Source: Mannheimia haemolytica (GTDB lineage: Bacteria > Pseudomonadota > Gammaproteobacteria > Enterobacterales > Pasteurellaceae). Taken from it: 64,000 nt of DNA. Shown one piece after another: positions 37,851-46,314 of the stretch. The stretch spans positions 2,046,001-2,110,000 of the forward strand of contig LR134495.1 in the NCBI GenBank assembly GCA_900638155.1, given 5' to 3'. How positions within the stretch are numbered: the first letter of the stretch is position 1; each line of letters begins with the position of its first letter. The translations under genes and the position numbers were made by a program. Under the pieces are notes generated by a model that saw only the letters and a program-made list of their open reading frames with translations, searched no databases and was not told the origin of the DNA.

Positions 37851-38747
37851 ATGAAACTATCAACAATTAAAAAAGCATTGGTATTAACCTTTGGTTTAAG
37901 TGCAGCAATGGCAATGGCAGAGCCGTTTAAAGTAGTGACCACTTTTACCGTGATTCAAGATATTGCACAAAATGTCGCCGGTGATAAAGCCACTGTGGAA
38001 TCCATTACCAAACCGGGTGCTGAAATTCACGATTATCAACCAACACCAAAAGACATTGTAAAAGCTCAAAAGGCAGACTTAGTGTTATGGAACGGTATGA
38101 ACCTTGAGCGTTGGTTTGAACGTTTCTTTGAAAATGTAAAAGGCAAACCGGCGGTTGTCGTCACCGAAGGCATCACCCCAATGCCGATTACCGAAGGTGA
38201 ATATAAAAACCTGCCGAATCCGCACGCTTGGATGTCCACCGACAACGCATTAATTTACATTGAAAATATTCGTGCGGCTTTAGTAAAATATGACCCACAA
38301 AACGCAGACACCTATAATGCGAATGCAAAAGCCTATGCTGAAAAAGTAAAAGGCATTGCCGAGCCGTTACGCCAACGTTTAGCCTTTATTCCTGAACAGC
38401 AACGTTGGTTAGTAACCAGCGAAGGGGCATTTAGCTACTTGGCAAAAGACTACAACTTAAAAGAACTGTATTTATGGGCAATCAATGCGGAAGAGCAAGG
38501 TTCGCCAAAACAAGTGAAAAAAGTGATTGATGGAGTAAAAGCCAATAAAATCCCTGTTGTCTTTAGTGAAAGTACTGTTTCCGACAAACCGGCAAAACAA
38601 GTGGCGAAAGAAACCGGTGCATTATACGGTGGCGTAATTTATGTGGATTCTCTTTCAGAGAAAGATGGTCCGGTTCCAACCTATTTAGATTTGCTTAAAG
38701 TGACCATCGGCACTATTGTCGAAGGGTTTGAACGCAGCAAAAAATAA
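37851..38747 (+). CDS. yfeA: Mn/Fe ABC transporter substrate-binding protein
   Basis: 298 residues, cluster A-I metal-binding protein (YfeA/SitA/MntC). Signal peptide ends MAMAEP. Metal ligands expected from the family are visible: GAEIHDYQPTPKD (His), NPHAWMS (His), TSEGAFSYLAKDY (Glu) and IYVDSLSE (Asp). It delivers manganese or ferrous iron in the periplasm. AAGGAGG is a strong ribosome site. Confidence 0.92.
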   Translation: MKLSTIKKALVLTFGLSAAMAMAEPFKVVTTFTVIQDIAQNVAGDKATVESITKPGAEIHDYQPTPKDIVKAQKADLVLWNGMNLERWFERFFENVKGKPAVVVTEGITPMPITEGEYKNLPNPHAWMSTDNALIYIENIRAALVKYDPQNADTYNANAKAYAEKVKGIAEPLRQRLAFIPEQQRWLVTSEGAFSYLAKDYNLKELYLWAINAEEQGSPKQVKKVIDGVKANKIPVVFSESTVSDKPAKQVAKETGALYGGVIYVDSLSEKDGPVPTYLDLLKVTIGTIVEGFERSKK

Positions 38748-38759
38748 TAAGATTTAGCA

Positions 38760-39503
38760 ATGACAACTATTTCAGCCTCTATTTCCATCGAAAATTTATC
38801 GGTTCGTTATAATAACGGACATATCGCTTTGCAAGATGTCTCATTTCATCTGGAAAACGGCACAATTTGTGCATTAATCGGCGTGAATGGAGGGGGAAAA
38901 TCCACACTGTTTAAAAGTTTAATGGGGCTGGTTAAGCCATTAACCGGCTCTGTTAAACTGAGTCAGCTCCCGATTGCTAAAGCCCTAAAACAAAATTTGG
39001 TTTCTTATGTGCCACAAAGTGAAGAAGTGGACTGGCAATTTCCGGTTTCGGTTTACGATGTGGTGATGATGGGGCGATACGGCTATATGAATTTTCTACG
39101 CCGCCCAAGCCAAACCGATAAGCTCAAAGTAGAGCAAGCAATGCAACGCCTTGATGTTTTACATCTGAAAGACAGGCAAATCGGCGAACTTTCCGGCGGG
39201 CAAAAAAAACGGGTATTTTTAGCTCGTGCCTTAGCTCAAGAAAGTAAAATCATCTTACTTGATGAGCCTTTCACCGGTGTTGATGTTAAAACCGAAAATG
39301 CGATTGTTGAGCTACTTAAACAGCTTAAAAACGAAGGGCATTTAATTTTAGTTTCAACCCACAACCTTGCCAGCGTACCGAGCTTTTGCGACCAAGTCTT
39401 GATGATCAATCGCACACTACTGGCAAAAGGTAAAACGGAAGAAACCTTTAATAATCAAAATTTAGAACGGGTGTTCGGCGGTTTATTGCATTATCAAAAG
39501 TAG
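38760..39503 (+). CDS. yfeB: Mn/Fe ABC transporter ATPase
   Basis: 247 residues. Walker [10 protein letters not shown], signature [14 protein letters not shown], Walker [13 protein letters not shown] and switch His (STHN) are intact. It lies 12 bp after yfeA and should power the YfeC/YfeD permease. The permease genes are not in this operon but on the opposite strand. Confidence 0.93.
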   Translation: MTTISASISIENLSVRYNNGHIALQDVSFHLENGTICALIGVNGGGKSTLFKSLMGLVKPLTGSVKLSQLPIAKALKQNLVSYVPQSEEVDWQFPVSVYDVVMMGRYGYMNFLRRPSQTDKLKVEQAMQRLDVLHLKDRQIGELSGGQKKRVFLARALAQESKIILLDEPFTGVDVKTENAIVELLKQLKNEGHLILVSTHNLASVPSFCDQVLMINRTLLAKGKTEETFNNQNLERVFGGLLHYQK

Positions 39504-39512
39504 TTTTAAGTC

Positions 39513-39545
39513 AAAAATAGGGAGGTAAATACCTCCCCATTTTTG
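39513..39545. terminator. Bidirectional terminator between yfeB and yfeD
   Basis: GGGAGGTA, AA, TACCTCCC flanked by AAAAAT and ATTTTT, so it works on both strands. Confidence 0.85.
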
Positions 39546-39547
39546 TA

Positions 39548-40357
39548 TCACTGACTCTTAGAATATGCAAAACTGAGGAAAAAAATGACCGCTTGCACAA
39601 GAATAATCGTCGGCCCTGTTGCAGCATCAATATGGTAGCTAAGCAATGTGCCGAATACCGATGAAAATATCGCAACGCCTAGGGCAATCAACAACATAGT
39701 ATCAAACCGCTTAGTCAGCAGATAAGCGGTGATCCCCGGGGTAATCAACATTGCCACCACTAAAATCACACCTACTACTTGCATTGCACTGATAATGGTT
39801 AAAGCGAGCAAGGAAAGTAAACCATAATGCAATAATTTAACCGGTAAGCCAGCTACCTTGGCTTGATTAACATCAAAGCAATAGAGTAAGAAATCTTTGC
39901 GTTTTGCGACCATTACTGCAAATGTAAAAAGGCTGATCGCCAAAGTCTGAATCAAATCGCTTTTGGTTACACCTAACAGATTACCAAATAAAATATGGGT
40001 CAAATGCTCGCCGGTATTAAAAGCGGTAAACAGTAAGATCCCAAAGGCAAACATACCTGAAAATACAATCCCCATTACCGTGTCTTCTTTCAAGCGGCTA
40101 TTTTCTTTTAAATAACCCACCGATAAGGCACAACCTAAACCTGAAAAAAACGCCCCTATTGAGAGTGGCAACCCTGCAAGTGAGGAAATCACCACACCTG
40201 GCAGTACGGCGTGCGAAATTGCATCGCCCATTAAAGACCAGCCTTTTAACACCAAATAGCAAGATAAAACCGCACTTACGCCAGCAACTAAAATTGCGGT
40301 AATCAACGCAACTTGCATAAATTCAAATTGCAAAGGCTCTAAAACCCAATTAAGCAT
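39548..40357 (-). CDS. yfeD: Mn/Fe ABC transporter permease (YfeD-type)
   Basis: 269 residues from ATG 40357, which has GGAGG eight bases upstream. ABC-3 family with about eight helices; LVLKGWSLMGDAISHAVLPGVV and VVGVILVVAMLITPGITAYLL are the family signatures. It overlaps the end of yfeC by 8 bp. It is paralogous to yfeC, as usual for this transporter. A GTG at 40372 is a less likely start. Confidence 0.9.
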   Translation of the reverse strand: MLNWVLEPLQFEFMQVALITAILVAGVSAVLSCYLVLKGWSLMGDAISHAVLPGVVISSLAGLPLSIGAFFSGLGCALSVGYLKENSRLKEDTVMGIVFSGMFAFGILLFTAFNTGEHLTHILFGNLLGVTKSDLIQTLAISLFTFAVMVAKRKDFLLYCFDVNQAKVAGLPVKLLHYGLLSLLALTIISAMQVVGVILVVAMLITPGITAYLLTKRFDTMLLIALGVAIFSSVFGTLLSYHIDAATGPTIILVQAVIFFLSFAYSKSQ

Positions 40358-41210
40358 TTTGAGCCTCCACACGGTGTAATTTCCGCTTTTGGGTAATCAA
40401 GCCATATTTAGGGGCAAAGCAGAATGCGAATAAGAAAATCAGGGTTTGTAAGCACACAATTACCGCCCCGGTTGCTCCGTCTAAAAAGTAGCTTAAATAT
40501 GCCCCAATACCTGATGTCAGCGTGCCGATAAGCATTGCAATCACCACTAATGTGGGGAAGCGGTCAGTGAGCAAATAAGCAGTTGCGCCGGGCGTGACGA
40601 CCATAGCAATCACTAAAATTGCCCCAACCGTTTGCAGAGCCACTACCACACAGGCACTTAATAAGGTAAAGAAAATCACTTTATAGCGTAATGGCGAAAG
40701 CCCGACTGACAATGCGTGGTGTTCGTCAAAAAAGACGAGTAGCAAATCCTTCCAAAATAGGATTAAACCCAGTAGCGAAATCGCAATAATCAGCACCACC
40801 TGCCACAAGTCATCATCAGCAATGCCTAAAATATTTCCCATTACAATCGAATTCACATCAACCGAAGTTGGATTGAGGGAAACAATAAACATACCGAGTG
40901 CAAAAAAAGTCGTGAAAATAAAACCGATAACTGCATCTTCCTTAATTTTGGTCAGGCTTTTTACCCAAAGAATCGACAATGCCGCAAAAATGCCGGAAAA
41001 AAACGCACCAACGGCATAGGGCAATTTTAGTGCATAAGCAATGGCAACACCCGGCACCACAGCGTGCGATAGGGCATCACCAATCAAAGACCAGCCTTTT
41101 AACATCAAAAAGGCGGAAAGAAAGGCACAAACCAAGCCCACGCCCATACTGACAAAAATCGCTTTTTGCATATAGTTGTAGGCAAAAGGTTCTAATAAAA
41201 CATCAAGCAT
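40350..41210 (-). CDS. yfeC: Mn/Fe ABC transporter permease (YfeC-type)
   Basis: 286 residues, ABC-3 family: MLKGWSLIGDALSHAVVPGVAIAY and VGAILVIAMVVTPGATAYLL (in parts). It forms the membrane channel with YfeD. AGGAT lies before the ATG. As first gene of a separate minus-strand unit it needs its own promoter; a dyad at 41229-41255 lies in the right place. Confidence 0.9.
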   Translation of the reverse strand: MLDVLLEPFAYNYMQKAIFVSMGVGLVCAFLSAFLMLKGWSLIGDALSHAVVPGVAIAYALKLPYAVGAFFSGIFAALSILWVKSLTKIKEDAVIGFIFTTFFALGMFIVSLNPTSVDVNSIVMGNILGIADDDLWQVVLIIAISLLGLILFWKDLLLVFFDEHHALSVGLSPLRYKVIFFTLLSACVVVALQTVGAILVIAMVVTPGATAYLLTDRFPTLVVIAMLIGTLTSGIGAYLSYFLDGATGAVIVCLQTLIFLFAFCFAPKYGLITQKRKLHRVEAQNA

Positions 41211-41228
41211 AAAATCCTAACAAGTTGT

Positions 41229-41255
41229 TGATAATAGTTCGCATATACTATCATA
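41229..41255 (-). promoter_or_regulatory. Possible metal-regulator operator upstream of yfeC
   Basis: Imperfect dyad TGATAATAGT ... ACTATCATA about 20 bp before yfeC. It loosely resembles a Fur-type box. Confidence 0.3.
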
Positions 41256-41283
41256 TAAACCCCTTTTCTTGTATGGATTAAAC

Positions 41284-42069
41284 TTAAATATCTACTTTAA
41301 ATTGATAAGGATCAGGATAGCGATAACGAAAACCAAGTTCTTGGCAAATTTTATCTGCCTTTACCACTCTTACAAGCGGTTGATTTTCTTTAGAAAAATG
41401 CAAATCCGCTAGCCCAAAACGCTTCGCCATTTCACCATAATAATCTTTACGGCTTGGGTGCTGTTCGGCACATAAATGAAAAATACGTTTCCCATTCGGT
41501 TGCTCCAATAACAAAGAAATGGCTGCGATACAGTCCTCTAAATGCACTAGATTGACTGGTTGCCCTGCCCCACTCAAATTTTGCTTCCCAGCCAAATAAA
41601 AAACCGGGTGTCGCTTTTTCCCTACCAAACCGGCTAAACGCAAAATATCGCAATGAATTGGCTGATTCAGTAGCCAGTTTTCCATTTTTACCAATAGGTT
41701 AGCAGAATCAACCGTTGCATTTTCATCAAAAACACCCGATTCCATTGGCAAAACTGAAGTTGAGCTAGTGAAAATCAGATGTTTCAAGCCCTTGTCTATT
41801 GCAAGCGAAACTAATGTTTGAATACCGCAAAGGTAATTTTCAGGGCTAATTTGGCTAGGTGGTAAGGCAATCACTAACGCATCAGCGGCAAGTAATTGCT
41901 CGATCTCGCTTGTCACTGCTAACGCATTTAAATCTAAAGGATAGCATTCTATCGATAAATCTGTAATTGTTCGCTTAGTCCCTGCAACACACCAGCCCTT
42001 ATTTTGTAAGGCTTCAGCTAAAGGTAGCCCGAGCCAGCCAAGCCCTAAGATGGTAAGCTTTTTCATCAT
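41284..42069 (-). CDS. NAD(P)-binding SDR-like epimerase/reductase (YeeZ-like)
   Basis: 261 residues. N-terminal Rossmann motif ILGLGWLGLPLAEAL, then IFTSSTSVLP and a central LRLAGLVGKKRHP as in atypical extended SDRs of the YeeZ group. No reaction is assigned to the family with certainty. Two adjacent ATGs are possible; the first follows GAGAA. The gene lies just downstream of the tRNA array, on the same strand but after that array's terminator. Confidence 0.78.
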   Translation of the reverse strand: MMKKLTILGLGWLGLPLAEALQNKGWCVAGTKRTITDLSIECYPLDLNALAVTSEIEQLLAADALVIALPPSQISPENYLCGIQTLVSLAIDKGLKHLIFTSSTSVLPMESGVFDENATVDSANLLVKMENWLLNQPIHCDILRLAGLVGKKRHPVFYLAGKQNLSGAGQPVNLVHLEDCIAAISLLLEQPNGKRIFHLCAEQHPSRKDYYGEMAKRFGLADLHFSKENQPLVRVVKADKICQELGFRYRYPDPYQFKVDI

Positions 42070-42114
42070 TAATGTTTCTCAAGAGTAAAATTGGAATGAG
42101 GGGAAATTTAGATA

Positions 42115-42137
42115 TAAAAAAAGCACCTCTTGGTGCT
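42115..42137 (-). terminator. Terminator of the tRNA array
   Basis: On the minus strand: AGCACC, AAGA, GGTGCT, followed by seven bases of T-rich sequence, 21 bp after the last tRNA. Confidence 0.85.
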
Positions 42138-42157
42138 ATCTACTTTTAATTTTAGAT

Positions 42158-42233
<76 letters not shown>

Positions 42234-42254
42234 ATATTTGGTATATTATCGAAA

Positions 42255-42341
42255 TGGTGCCCGAGGCCAGACTTGAACTGGCACGCCCCGAAAGGCGAGG
42301 GATTTTAAATCCCTTGCGTCTACCGATTCCGCCACTCGGGC
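42255..42341 (-). tRNA. tRNA-Leu(TAA), third copy
   Basis: 87 nt with long variable arm, encoded CCA, anticodon TAA within GGGATTTAAAATCCC. Confidence 0.97.
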
Positions 42342-42381
42342 TTCGATAACTATCATATTGTTAAAATTTAATTCTTCTAAA

Positions 42382-42468
42382 TGGTGCCCGAGGCCAGACT
42401 TGAACTGGCACGCCCCGAAAGGCGAGGGATTTTAAATCCCTTGCGTCTACCGATTCCGCCACTCGGGC
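42382..42468 (-). tRNA. tRNA-Leu(TAA), second copy
   Basis: 87 nt, same sequence as the other two Leu copies, encoded CCA. Confidence 0.97.
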
Positions 42469-42486
42469 AGCACGATATAGAAAAAT

Positions 42487-42562
<76 letters not shown>

Positions 42563-42588
42563 ATATTTTAAATTGTTGATTTTCTAAA

Positions 42589-42675
42589 TGGTGCCCGAGG
42601 CCAGACTTGAACTGGCACGCCCCGAAAGGCGAGGGATTTTAAATCCCTTGCGTCTACCGATTCCGCCACTCGGGC
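42589..42675 (-). tRNA. tRNA-Leu(TAA), first copy
   Basis: 87 nt. The spacer separating it from the preceding Gly gene (AGCACGATATAGAAAAT) is nearly identical to that after the second Leu copy. Confidence 0.97.
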
Positions 42676-42692
42676 AGCACGATATAGAAAAT

Positions 42693-42768
<76 letters not shown>

Positions 42769-42773
42769 ATTTA

Positions 42774-42797
42774 AAAACGCTACGAACCTCGTAGCGT
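42774..42797 (-). other. Terminator-like hairpin in the tRNA operon leader
   Basis: On the minus strand ACGCTACGA, GG, TTCGTAGCGT followed by TTTTA. It lies between the tRNA promoter and the first tRNA gene. Confidence 0.6.
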
Positions 42798-42811
42798 CTC
42801 AACAGGTGCAT

Positions 42812-42839
42812 ATTCTATGGATTTCAGATTTAATGTCAA
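42812..42839 (-). promoter_or_regulatory. Promoter of the tRNA array
   Basis: Minus strand TTGACA (42839-42834), 16 bases, TAGAAT (42817-42812), about 45 bases before the first tRNA. Confidence 0.75.
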
Positions 42840-42933
42840 ATAAATTTGTAGGAAATCTGTAAAAAATCGTTTAATTGGTGAAAAATAACGCTTTTTGCAA
42901 ATTTTTCATCAAATTTGACCGCTTGCAGCCGCC

Positions 42934-44172
42934 TTATTTGTTGAAATCATAATCAGCAAATTTCCGACAAATATCAATTACAACCTTTGTGGCTTTTTCC
43001 ATCGTATCAACCGAAATAAACTCAAATCGTCCGTGGAAATTTTCGCCGCCGGTAAATAAATTCGGGCAAGGCAAGCCCATAAATGAAAGGCGTGAGCCGT
43101 CAGTGCCGCCACGGATCGGTTCTAAATTCGGCTCAATGCCTTGTTCACGCATTGCGTTTTCGGCAATTTCAACCAAGTAGCCGTAATCGTCCAGCACTTC
43201 ACGCATATTGCGATACTGCTCGACAATCTCGACTTTTCCGCAGTGTTCGCCGTAAAGCTGTTGCATTTCTGCCAAGGTGTCGTTCAGCATTTTGCCGAAT
43301 GAGGCTAATTCATCACGTTCAAAACTACGCAAAATATAGTGAATTTCTGCTTTATCAATGCCGCCCTCGATGCCGTGCAACATAATAAAGCCTTCACGCC
43401 CTTCGCTGGTTGCAGGGGTTAAATGGGGCGGCAGACGGTGTTGGAACTCGCAAGCTCGCTCTAAGGCGTTGATCATCTTACCCTTTGCCGTGCCGGGGTG
43501 AACGCTTCGCCCGAAGAACGTAACGGTCGCTGCATCGGCATTGAAATTTTCATACTGCAATTCGCCCAGTGACCCGCCATCTAGCGTAAAAGCAACATCG
43601 GCACCGAATGCCTTTACATCAAAATGATCTGCGCCTCGACCGATCTCTTCATCGGTGGTGAAGCCGATGCGGATCTTGCCGTGCGGAATGTGCGGATTGG
43701 CTTGTAAATACTCGATAGCCGAGAGAATAATCGCAATGCCGGATTTGTCGTCTGCGCCAAGCAAAGAGGTGCCGTCAGTGGTGACTAAGGTGTCGCCAAT
43801 CAGCTTGTTTAAATTCGGGAAATCCGCTGGCGAAAGGTAATCACCACTGCCGTTTAGCAAAATATTGCCGCCTTCATACCGCTTGATCACCTGTGGTTTG
43901 ACGTTTTCACCATTAAAATCGGGCGAAGTATCAACGTGAGCAATTAGCCCAAGCACCGGCAGGGTTTTATCAATATTGGCAGGCAAGCTGGCGAACAGAT
44001 AGCCGTTGGGGTCAAGATAAATCTCGCTTAGCCCCATCGCCTCTACTTCCGTTTTCAGCAGATGAAGCAAATCCCACTGCTGTTGCGAGCTTGGCACAGT
44101 TTGGCTTTTCGGATCTGAGGTTGTGTGAATTTGGGTGTAACGTAGTAAACGGTTAAGAAGGGATTGTTTCAT
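42934..44172 (-). CDS. pepT: Tripeptide aminopeptidase (peptidase T)
   Basis: 412 residues, M20B family. The zinc-binding and catalytic motifs are present: LIAHVDTSPDF, LGADDKSGIA, TTDEEIGRGADHFD and IRGGTDGSRLSFMGLPCPN (in parts). It removes the N-terminal residue from tripeptides in the cytoplasm. It ends upstream of the tRNA promoter; an uptake signal core lies between (GACCGCTTGC near 42917). Confidence 0.95.
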   Translation of the reverse strand: MKQSLLNRLLRYTQIHTTSDPKSQTVPSSQQQWDLLHLLKTEVEAMGLSEIYLDPNGYLFASLPANIDKTLPVLGLIAHVDTSPDFNGENVKPQVIKRYEGGNILLNGSGDYLSPADFPNLNKLIGDTLVTTDGTSLLGADDKSGIAIILSAIEYLQANPHIPHGKIRIGFTTDEEIGRGADHFDVKAFGADVAFTLDGGSLGELQYENFNADAATVTFFGRSVHPGTAKGKMINALERACEFQHRLPPHLTPATSEGREGFIMLHGIEGGIDKAEIHYILRSFERDELASFGKMLNDTLAEMQQLYGEHCGKVEIVEQYRNMREVLDDYGYLVEIAENAMREQGIEPNLEPIRGGTDGSRLSFMGLPCPNLFTGGENFHGRFEFISVDTMEKATKVVIDICRKFADYDFNK

Positions 44173-44203
44173 TATCTTTCCTTACTATTAATTAGTTTAG
44201 AGT

Positions 44204-44593
44204 TTAGTGCAACCAATTTTCTAATTTTAAATCAGGTACCATTTTAAATGCCTGATCGCTAGAAACTAAAATACACTCTTCAGCAAGAGCGTGGCTAGCA
44301 ATCATTTGATCCTGCACTCCCATTACTTTGCCATTTTTCTCCATCTCTGCCCGTAACTTGCCATAAAGTTCAGCACAACGATAATTCCAATCTAAAACCT
44401 TTACACTCGATAAAAAATAATCTAAAAATTGAGAAAGCTGCCCATTATTTCTTTTCGCCACACCATAAACCAATTCAGCAGCAGTTACAGATGAAATACA
44501 AAGCTTCTCAGGATTAATGGATTTTAATTTTGCCACTACATTTGTATTTCCACGAAAAAAATAGCTTACAGTATTCGTATCTAACATATACAT
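44204..44593 (-). CDS. vapC: VapC-type PIN-domain toxin
   Basis: 129 residues. PIN-domain acidic residues are visible in MLDTNTVSYFF, AELVYG, GVQDQMIASHA and SSDQAFK. These toxins are Mg-dependent ribonucleases, often cutting initiator tRNA. The start codon immediately follows the antitoxin stop (TAAATG), so translation is coupled. A second ATG two codons later is possible. Confidence 0.9.
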   Translation of the reverse strand: MYMLDTNTVSYFFRGNTNVVAKLKSINPEKLCISSVTAAELVYGVAKRNNGQLSQFLDYFLSSVKVLDWNYRCAELYGKLRAEMEKNGKVMGVQDQMIASHALAEECILVSSDQAFKMVPDLKLENWLH

Positions 44594-44854
44594 TTAAGCC
44601 ACCTCAAAAGGATCCCTTTGCTCAAAGGATTGGTTTCTCTCTTTTGTGTCTAAAAATGTTTCATCACATACAACAGCAGGCAATAGCTCAAACAATTTTT
44701 GCCAATGCTCGGCATTTCTCGATCTCAATGATAATAAAATATCGCCATTTTCTTGTTTAGAAACATAGACTTGCTCGGCATCGAACTCAAATTCAACCGG
44801 TAAACGTACCGCTTGGTTTCTCCCATTACGGAATAATCTCGCAATTTTTTCCAT
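44594..44854 (-). CDS. vapB: VapB-type antitoxin (AbrB/SpoVT fold)
   Basis: 86 residues from ATG 44854, with GGAGGAACAG just upstream. The N-terminal swapped-hairpin motif ARLFRNGRNQAVRLPVEFEF is typical of VapB. It should bind VapC through its C-terminus and repress its own promoter. A TTG at 44866 would add four residues. Confidence 0.9.
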   Translation of the reverse strand: MEKIARLFRNGRNQAVRLPVEFEFDAEQVYVSKQENGDILLSLRSRNAEHWQKLFELLPAVVCDETFLDTKERNQSFEQRDPFEVA

Positions 44855-44874
44855 CTGTTCCTCCAATAGGTAGT

Positions 44875-44895
44875 GTATATGCCAAAGTATATGCC
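44875..44895 (-). promoter_or_regulatory. Direct repeats upstream of vapBC, candidate operator
   Basis: GTATATGCC occurs twice (44875-44883 and 44887-44895) on the plus strand, one helical turn apart, ~20 bp before vapB. Confidence 0.5.
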
Positions 44896-44964
44896 TATTT
44901 TATATAACTGGCAAGATAACCCGTTCTCAAATACTCAATAACATACTGATTTCAAATCACAATA

Positions 44965-45177
44965 TTACCAACTAATAGTCGGTTTACGTTTCTGCTCAAC
45001 GCAATCTTTCAAATAAAGATTGATCAATGTTTGGTAAGGCAAATTCACCTCTTCGGCAAGTTGTTTAAAATAGCTGATAACATCGTCTTCAATCCGAATA
45101 GTGACCACACTTTTGCTTTTTAGCCCTTTTGCATAAGGGTTTTTCACTGCATTAGAAAAATCGTATTCTTCTCTCAT
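44965..45177 (-). CDS. BrnA-type antitoxin without a toxin gene
   Basis: 70 residues. The C-terminal ribbon-helix-helix region SVVTIRIEDDVISYFKQLAEE and LPYQTLINLYLKDCVEQKRKP matches BrnA/COG3514 antitoxins. The ATG follows GAGGAG. In brnTA loci the toxin precedes brnA, but the 146 bp upstream hold no BrnT frame, only the terminator of the neighbouring regulator. It appears to be an orphan. Confidence 0.75.
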   Translation of the reverse strand: MREEYDFSNAVKNPYAKGLKSKSVVTIRIEDDVISYFKQLAEEVNLPYQTLINLYLKDCVEQKRKPTISW

Positions 45178-45266
45178 TTAGTTTACTCCTCTTGATATAC
45201 ACATTCAGCTAGAAGAAGTTTACGCTCTTTTATATGTAAATAAAATATATTTACACCTTATAAACA

Positions 45267-45304
45267 AAAACGATTTTTACGATACAGATCGCAAAAATCG
45301 TTTA
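45267..45304 (-). terminator. Terminator after the XRE regulator gene
   Basis: Long stem AAACGATTTTTGCGAT with ATCGTAAAAATCGTTT (one mismatch), then T-rich sequence on the minus strand. Confidence 0.75.
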
Positions 45305-45323
45305 CATTTAAAATAGCTATTTA

Positions 45324-45713
45324 TTAATCACGTTTCATTGAAACGACAAGTGCATTCAATGTTTCAATTTGTGCCTTTTGCATCTCAATAATTTCGGCTT
45401 GATGTGAAATTGTTTGTTTCAGCAGAGCAATTTCAGAGGCTAAATTTTCATCAGTAGGGTTAACAATATTGATGCAATGATTATTTCCACTCTCTTGGAA
45501 ATAAACAATATTTTTCTCCCCCAATGCCATCAATTCTAATAAATCATAATTCAGCACTTCACAAATTTGACGGAGACGGGAAATGCTAAGTTGCGTTTCG
45601 CCACGTTCGATTTTGGCATAGCCCTGTACAGAAAGCCCGACTCTCTCAGCCATCTCTTCCTGCGACCAACCTCTTGCTTCACGCAAAAAACGGACTTTTT
45701 CATTTACATTCAT
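45324..45713 (-). CDS. XRE-family transcriptional regulator with coiled-coil tail
   Basis: 129 residues from ATG 45713, preceded by GGAGAT. The HTH is at residues ~5-60 (VRFLREARGWSQEEMAERVGLSVQGYAKIE, in parts). Residues ~95-127 form a likely coiled coil (SEIALLKQTISHQAEIIEMQ) for dimerisation. It is divergent from the small secreted-protein pair and may regulate it, but this is only position-based. A 29-residue N-terminal extension of the frame has no support. Confidence 0.82.
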   Translation of the reverse strand: MNVNEKVRFLREARGWSQEEMAERVGLSVQGYAKIERGETQLSISRLRQICEVLNYDLLELMALGEKNIVYFQESGNNHCINIVNPTDENLASEIALLKQTISHQAEIIEMQKAQIETLNALVVSMKRD

Positions 45714-45815
45714 TGTTATCTCCATAAATTCGGTAGAAATCTTCACTTTGAGTTGATTGTAGAGTATTAAACGATAATGACATAATAAATTTAACATCAT
45801 CTTTTGAGGAAAATT

Positions 45816-46073
45816 ATGTCTCGTCGTTACTTGTTCTATTTTAGCCTATTAATATCTCCGTTTACATACTCTAACGAAGAAATTAATGAGGCACTCAAAC
45901 TAGATCCTCGTGTACAGCAATTTGCCGAAGATTTGATGCAAAAAGAGTATTCCTATGAAGATGCGTTTGAAGTTGCGGTGGTACAAGCCAAACAGTGTCT
46001 TTATGGAAAATCACACCCAAACAGTAGGATCTGCCAATCCTACGGATTGTGGAAAATTTACCTAACCAAATAA
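45816..46073 (+). CDS. Small secreted protein, family not recognised
   Basis: 85 residues from ATG 45816, with GAGGA upstream. A signal peptide (MSRRYLFYFSLLISPFTYS) is followed by a short acidic helical region and two cysteines (AKQCLYG, SRICQSYG) that could form a disulfide in the periplasm. No known family is recognised. It lies 13 bp upstream of the excalibur gene and is probably co-transcribed with it. Confidence 0.65.
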   Translation: MSRRYLFYFSLLISPFTYSNEEINEALKLDPRVQQFAEDLMQKEYSYEDAFEVAVVQAKQCLYGKSHPNSRICQSYGLWKIYLTK

Positions 46074-46086
46074 CAGGAGAAATACT

Positions 46087-46260
46087 TTGAAAAAGACAAT
46101 TTTAGCTTTATCAGTCTTATTGATTTCTTACTCTGCACACGCAGTAAGATGTTCTGATTTTGCTACGCAAGCCCAAGCTCAAGCTTATATGCATCAAAAT
46201 GGTGCTTATAAGTTAGATAGAGATCGTGACGGTATAGCTTGTGAACATTTACGCCGTTAA
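46087..46260 (+). CDS. Very small secreted excalibur-domain protein
   Basis: 57 residues from a TTG start at 46087; AGGAGA lies six bases before it, which decides the start. A signal peptide (KKTILALSVLLISYSAHA) leaves a mature part of under 40 residues: VRCSDFATQAQAQAYM, then a calcium-binding-type loop LDRDRDGIACE. This is the excalibur motif (DxDxDGxxCE) with its two cysteines. Excalibur domains occur at the ends of extracellular nucleases and cell-wall proteins; here it is almost the whole protein. Confidence 0.8.
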   Translation: MKKTILALSVLLISYSAHAVRCSDFATQAQAQAYMHQNGAYKLDRDRDGIACEHLRR

Positions 46261-46280
46261 TCATTGATTTATACCATAGA

Positions 46281-46309
46281 GGGCAGATTTGATTGTGATC
46301 TGCCCTTTT
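46281..46309. terminator. Terminator between excalibur gene and mfd
   Basis: GGGCAGAT and ATCTGCCC around a nine-base loop, then TTTT; convergent genes on either side. Confidence 0.8.
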
Positions 46310-46314
46310 CCTTT

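Noticed and set aside
45178-45323. Degraded BrnT toxin gene before the BrnA-type antitoxin
   Set aside because: No frame with BrnT-like residues could be read; the space holds the terminator of the neighbouring regulator gene.
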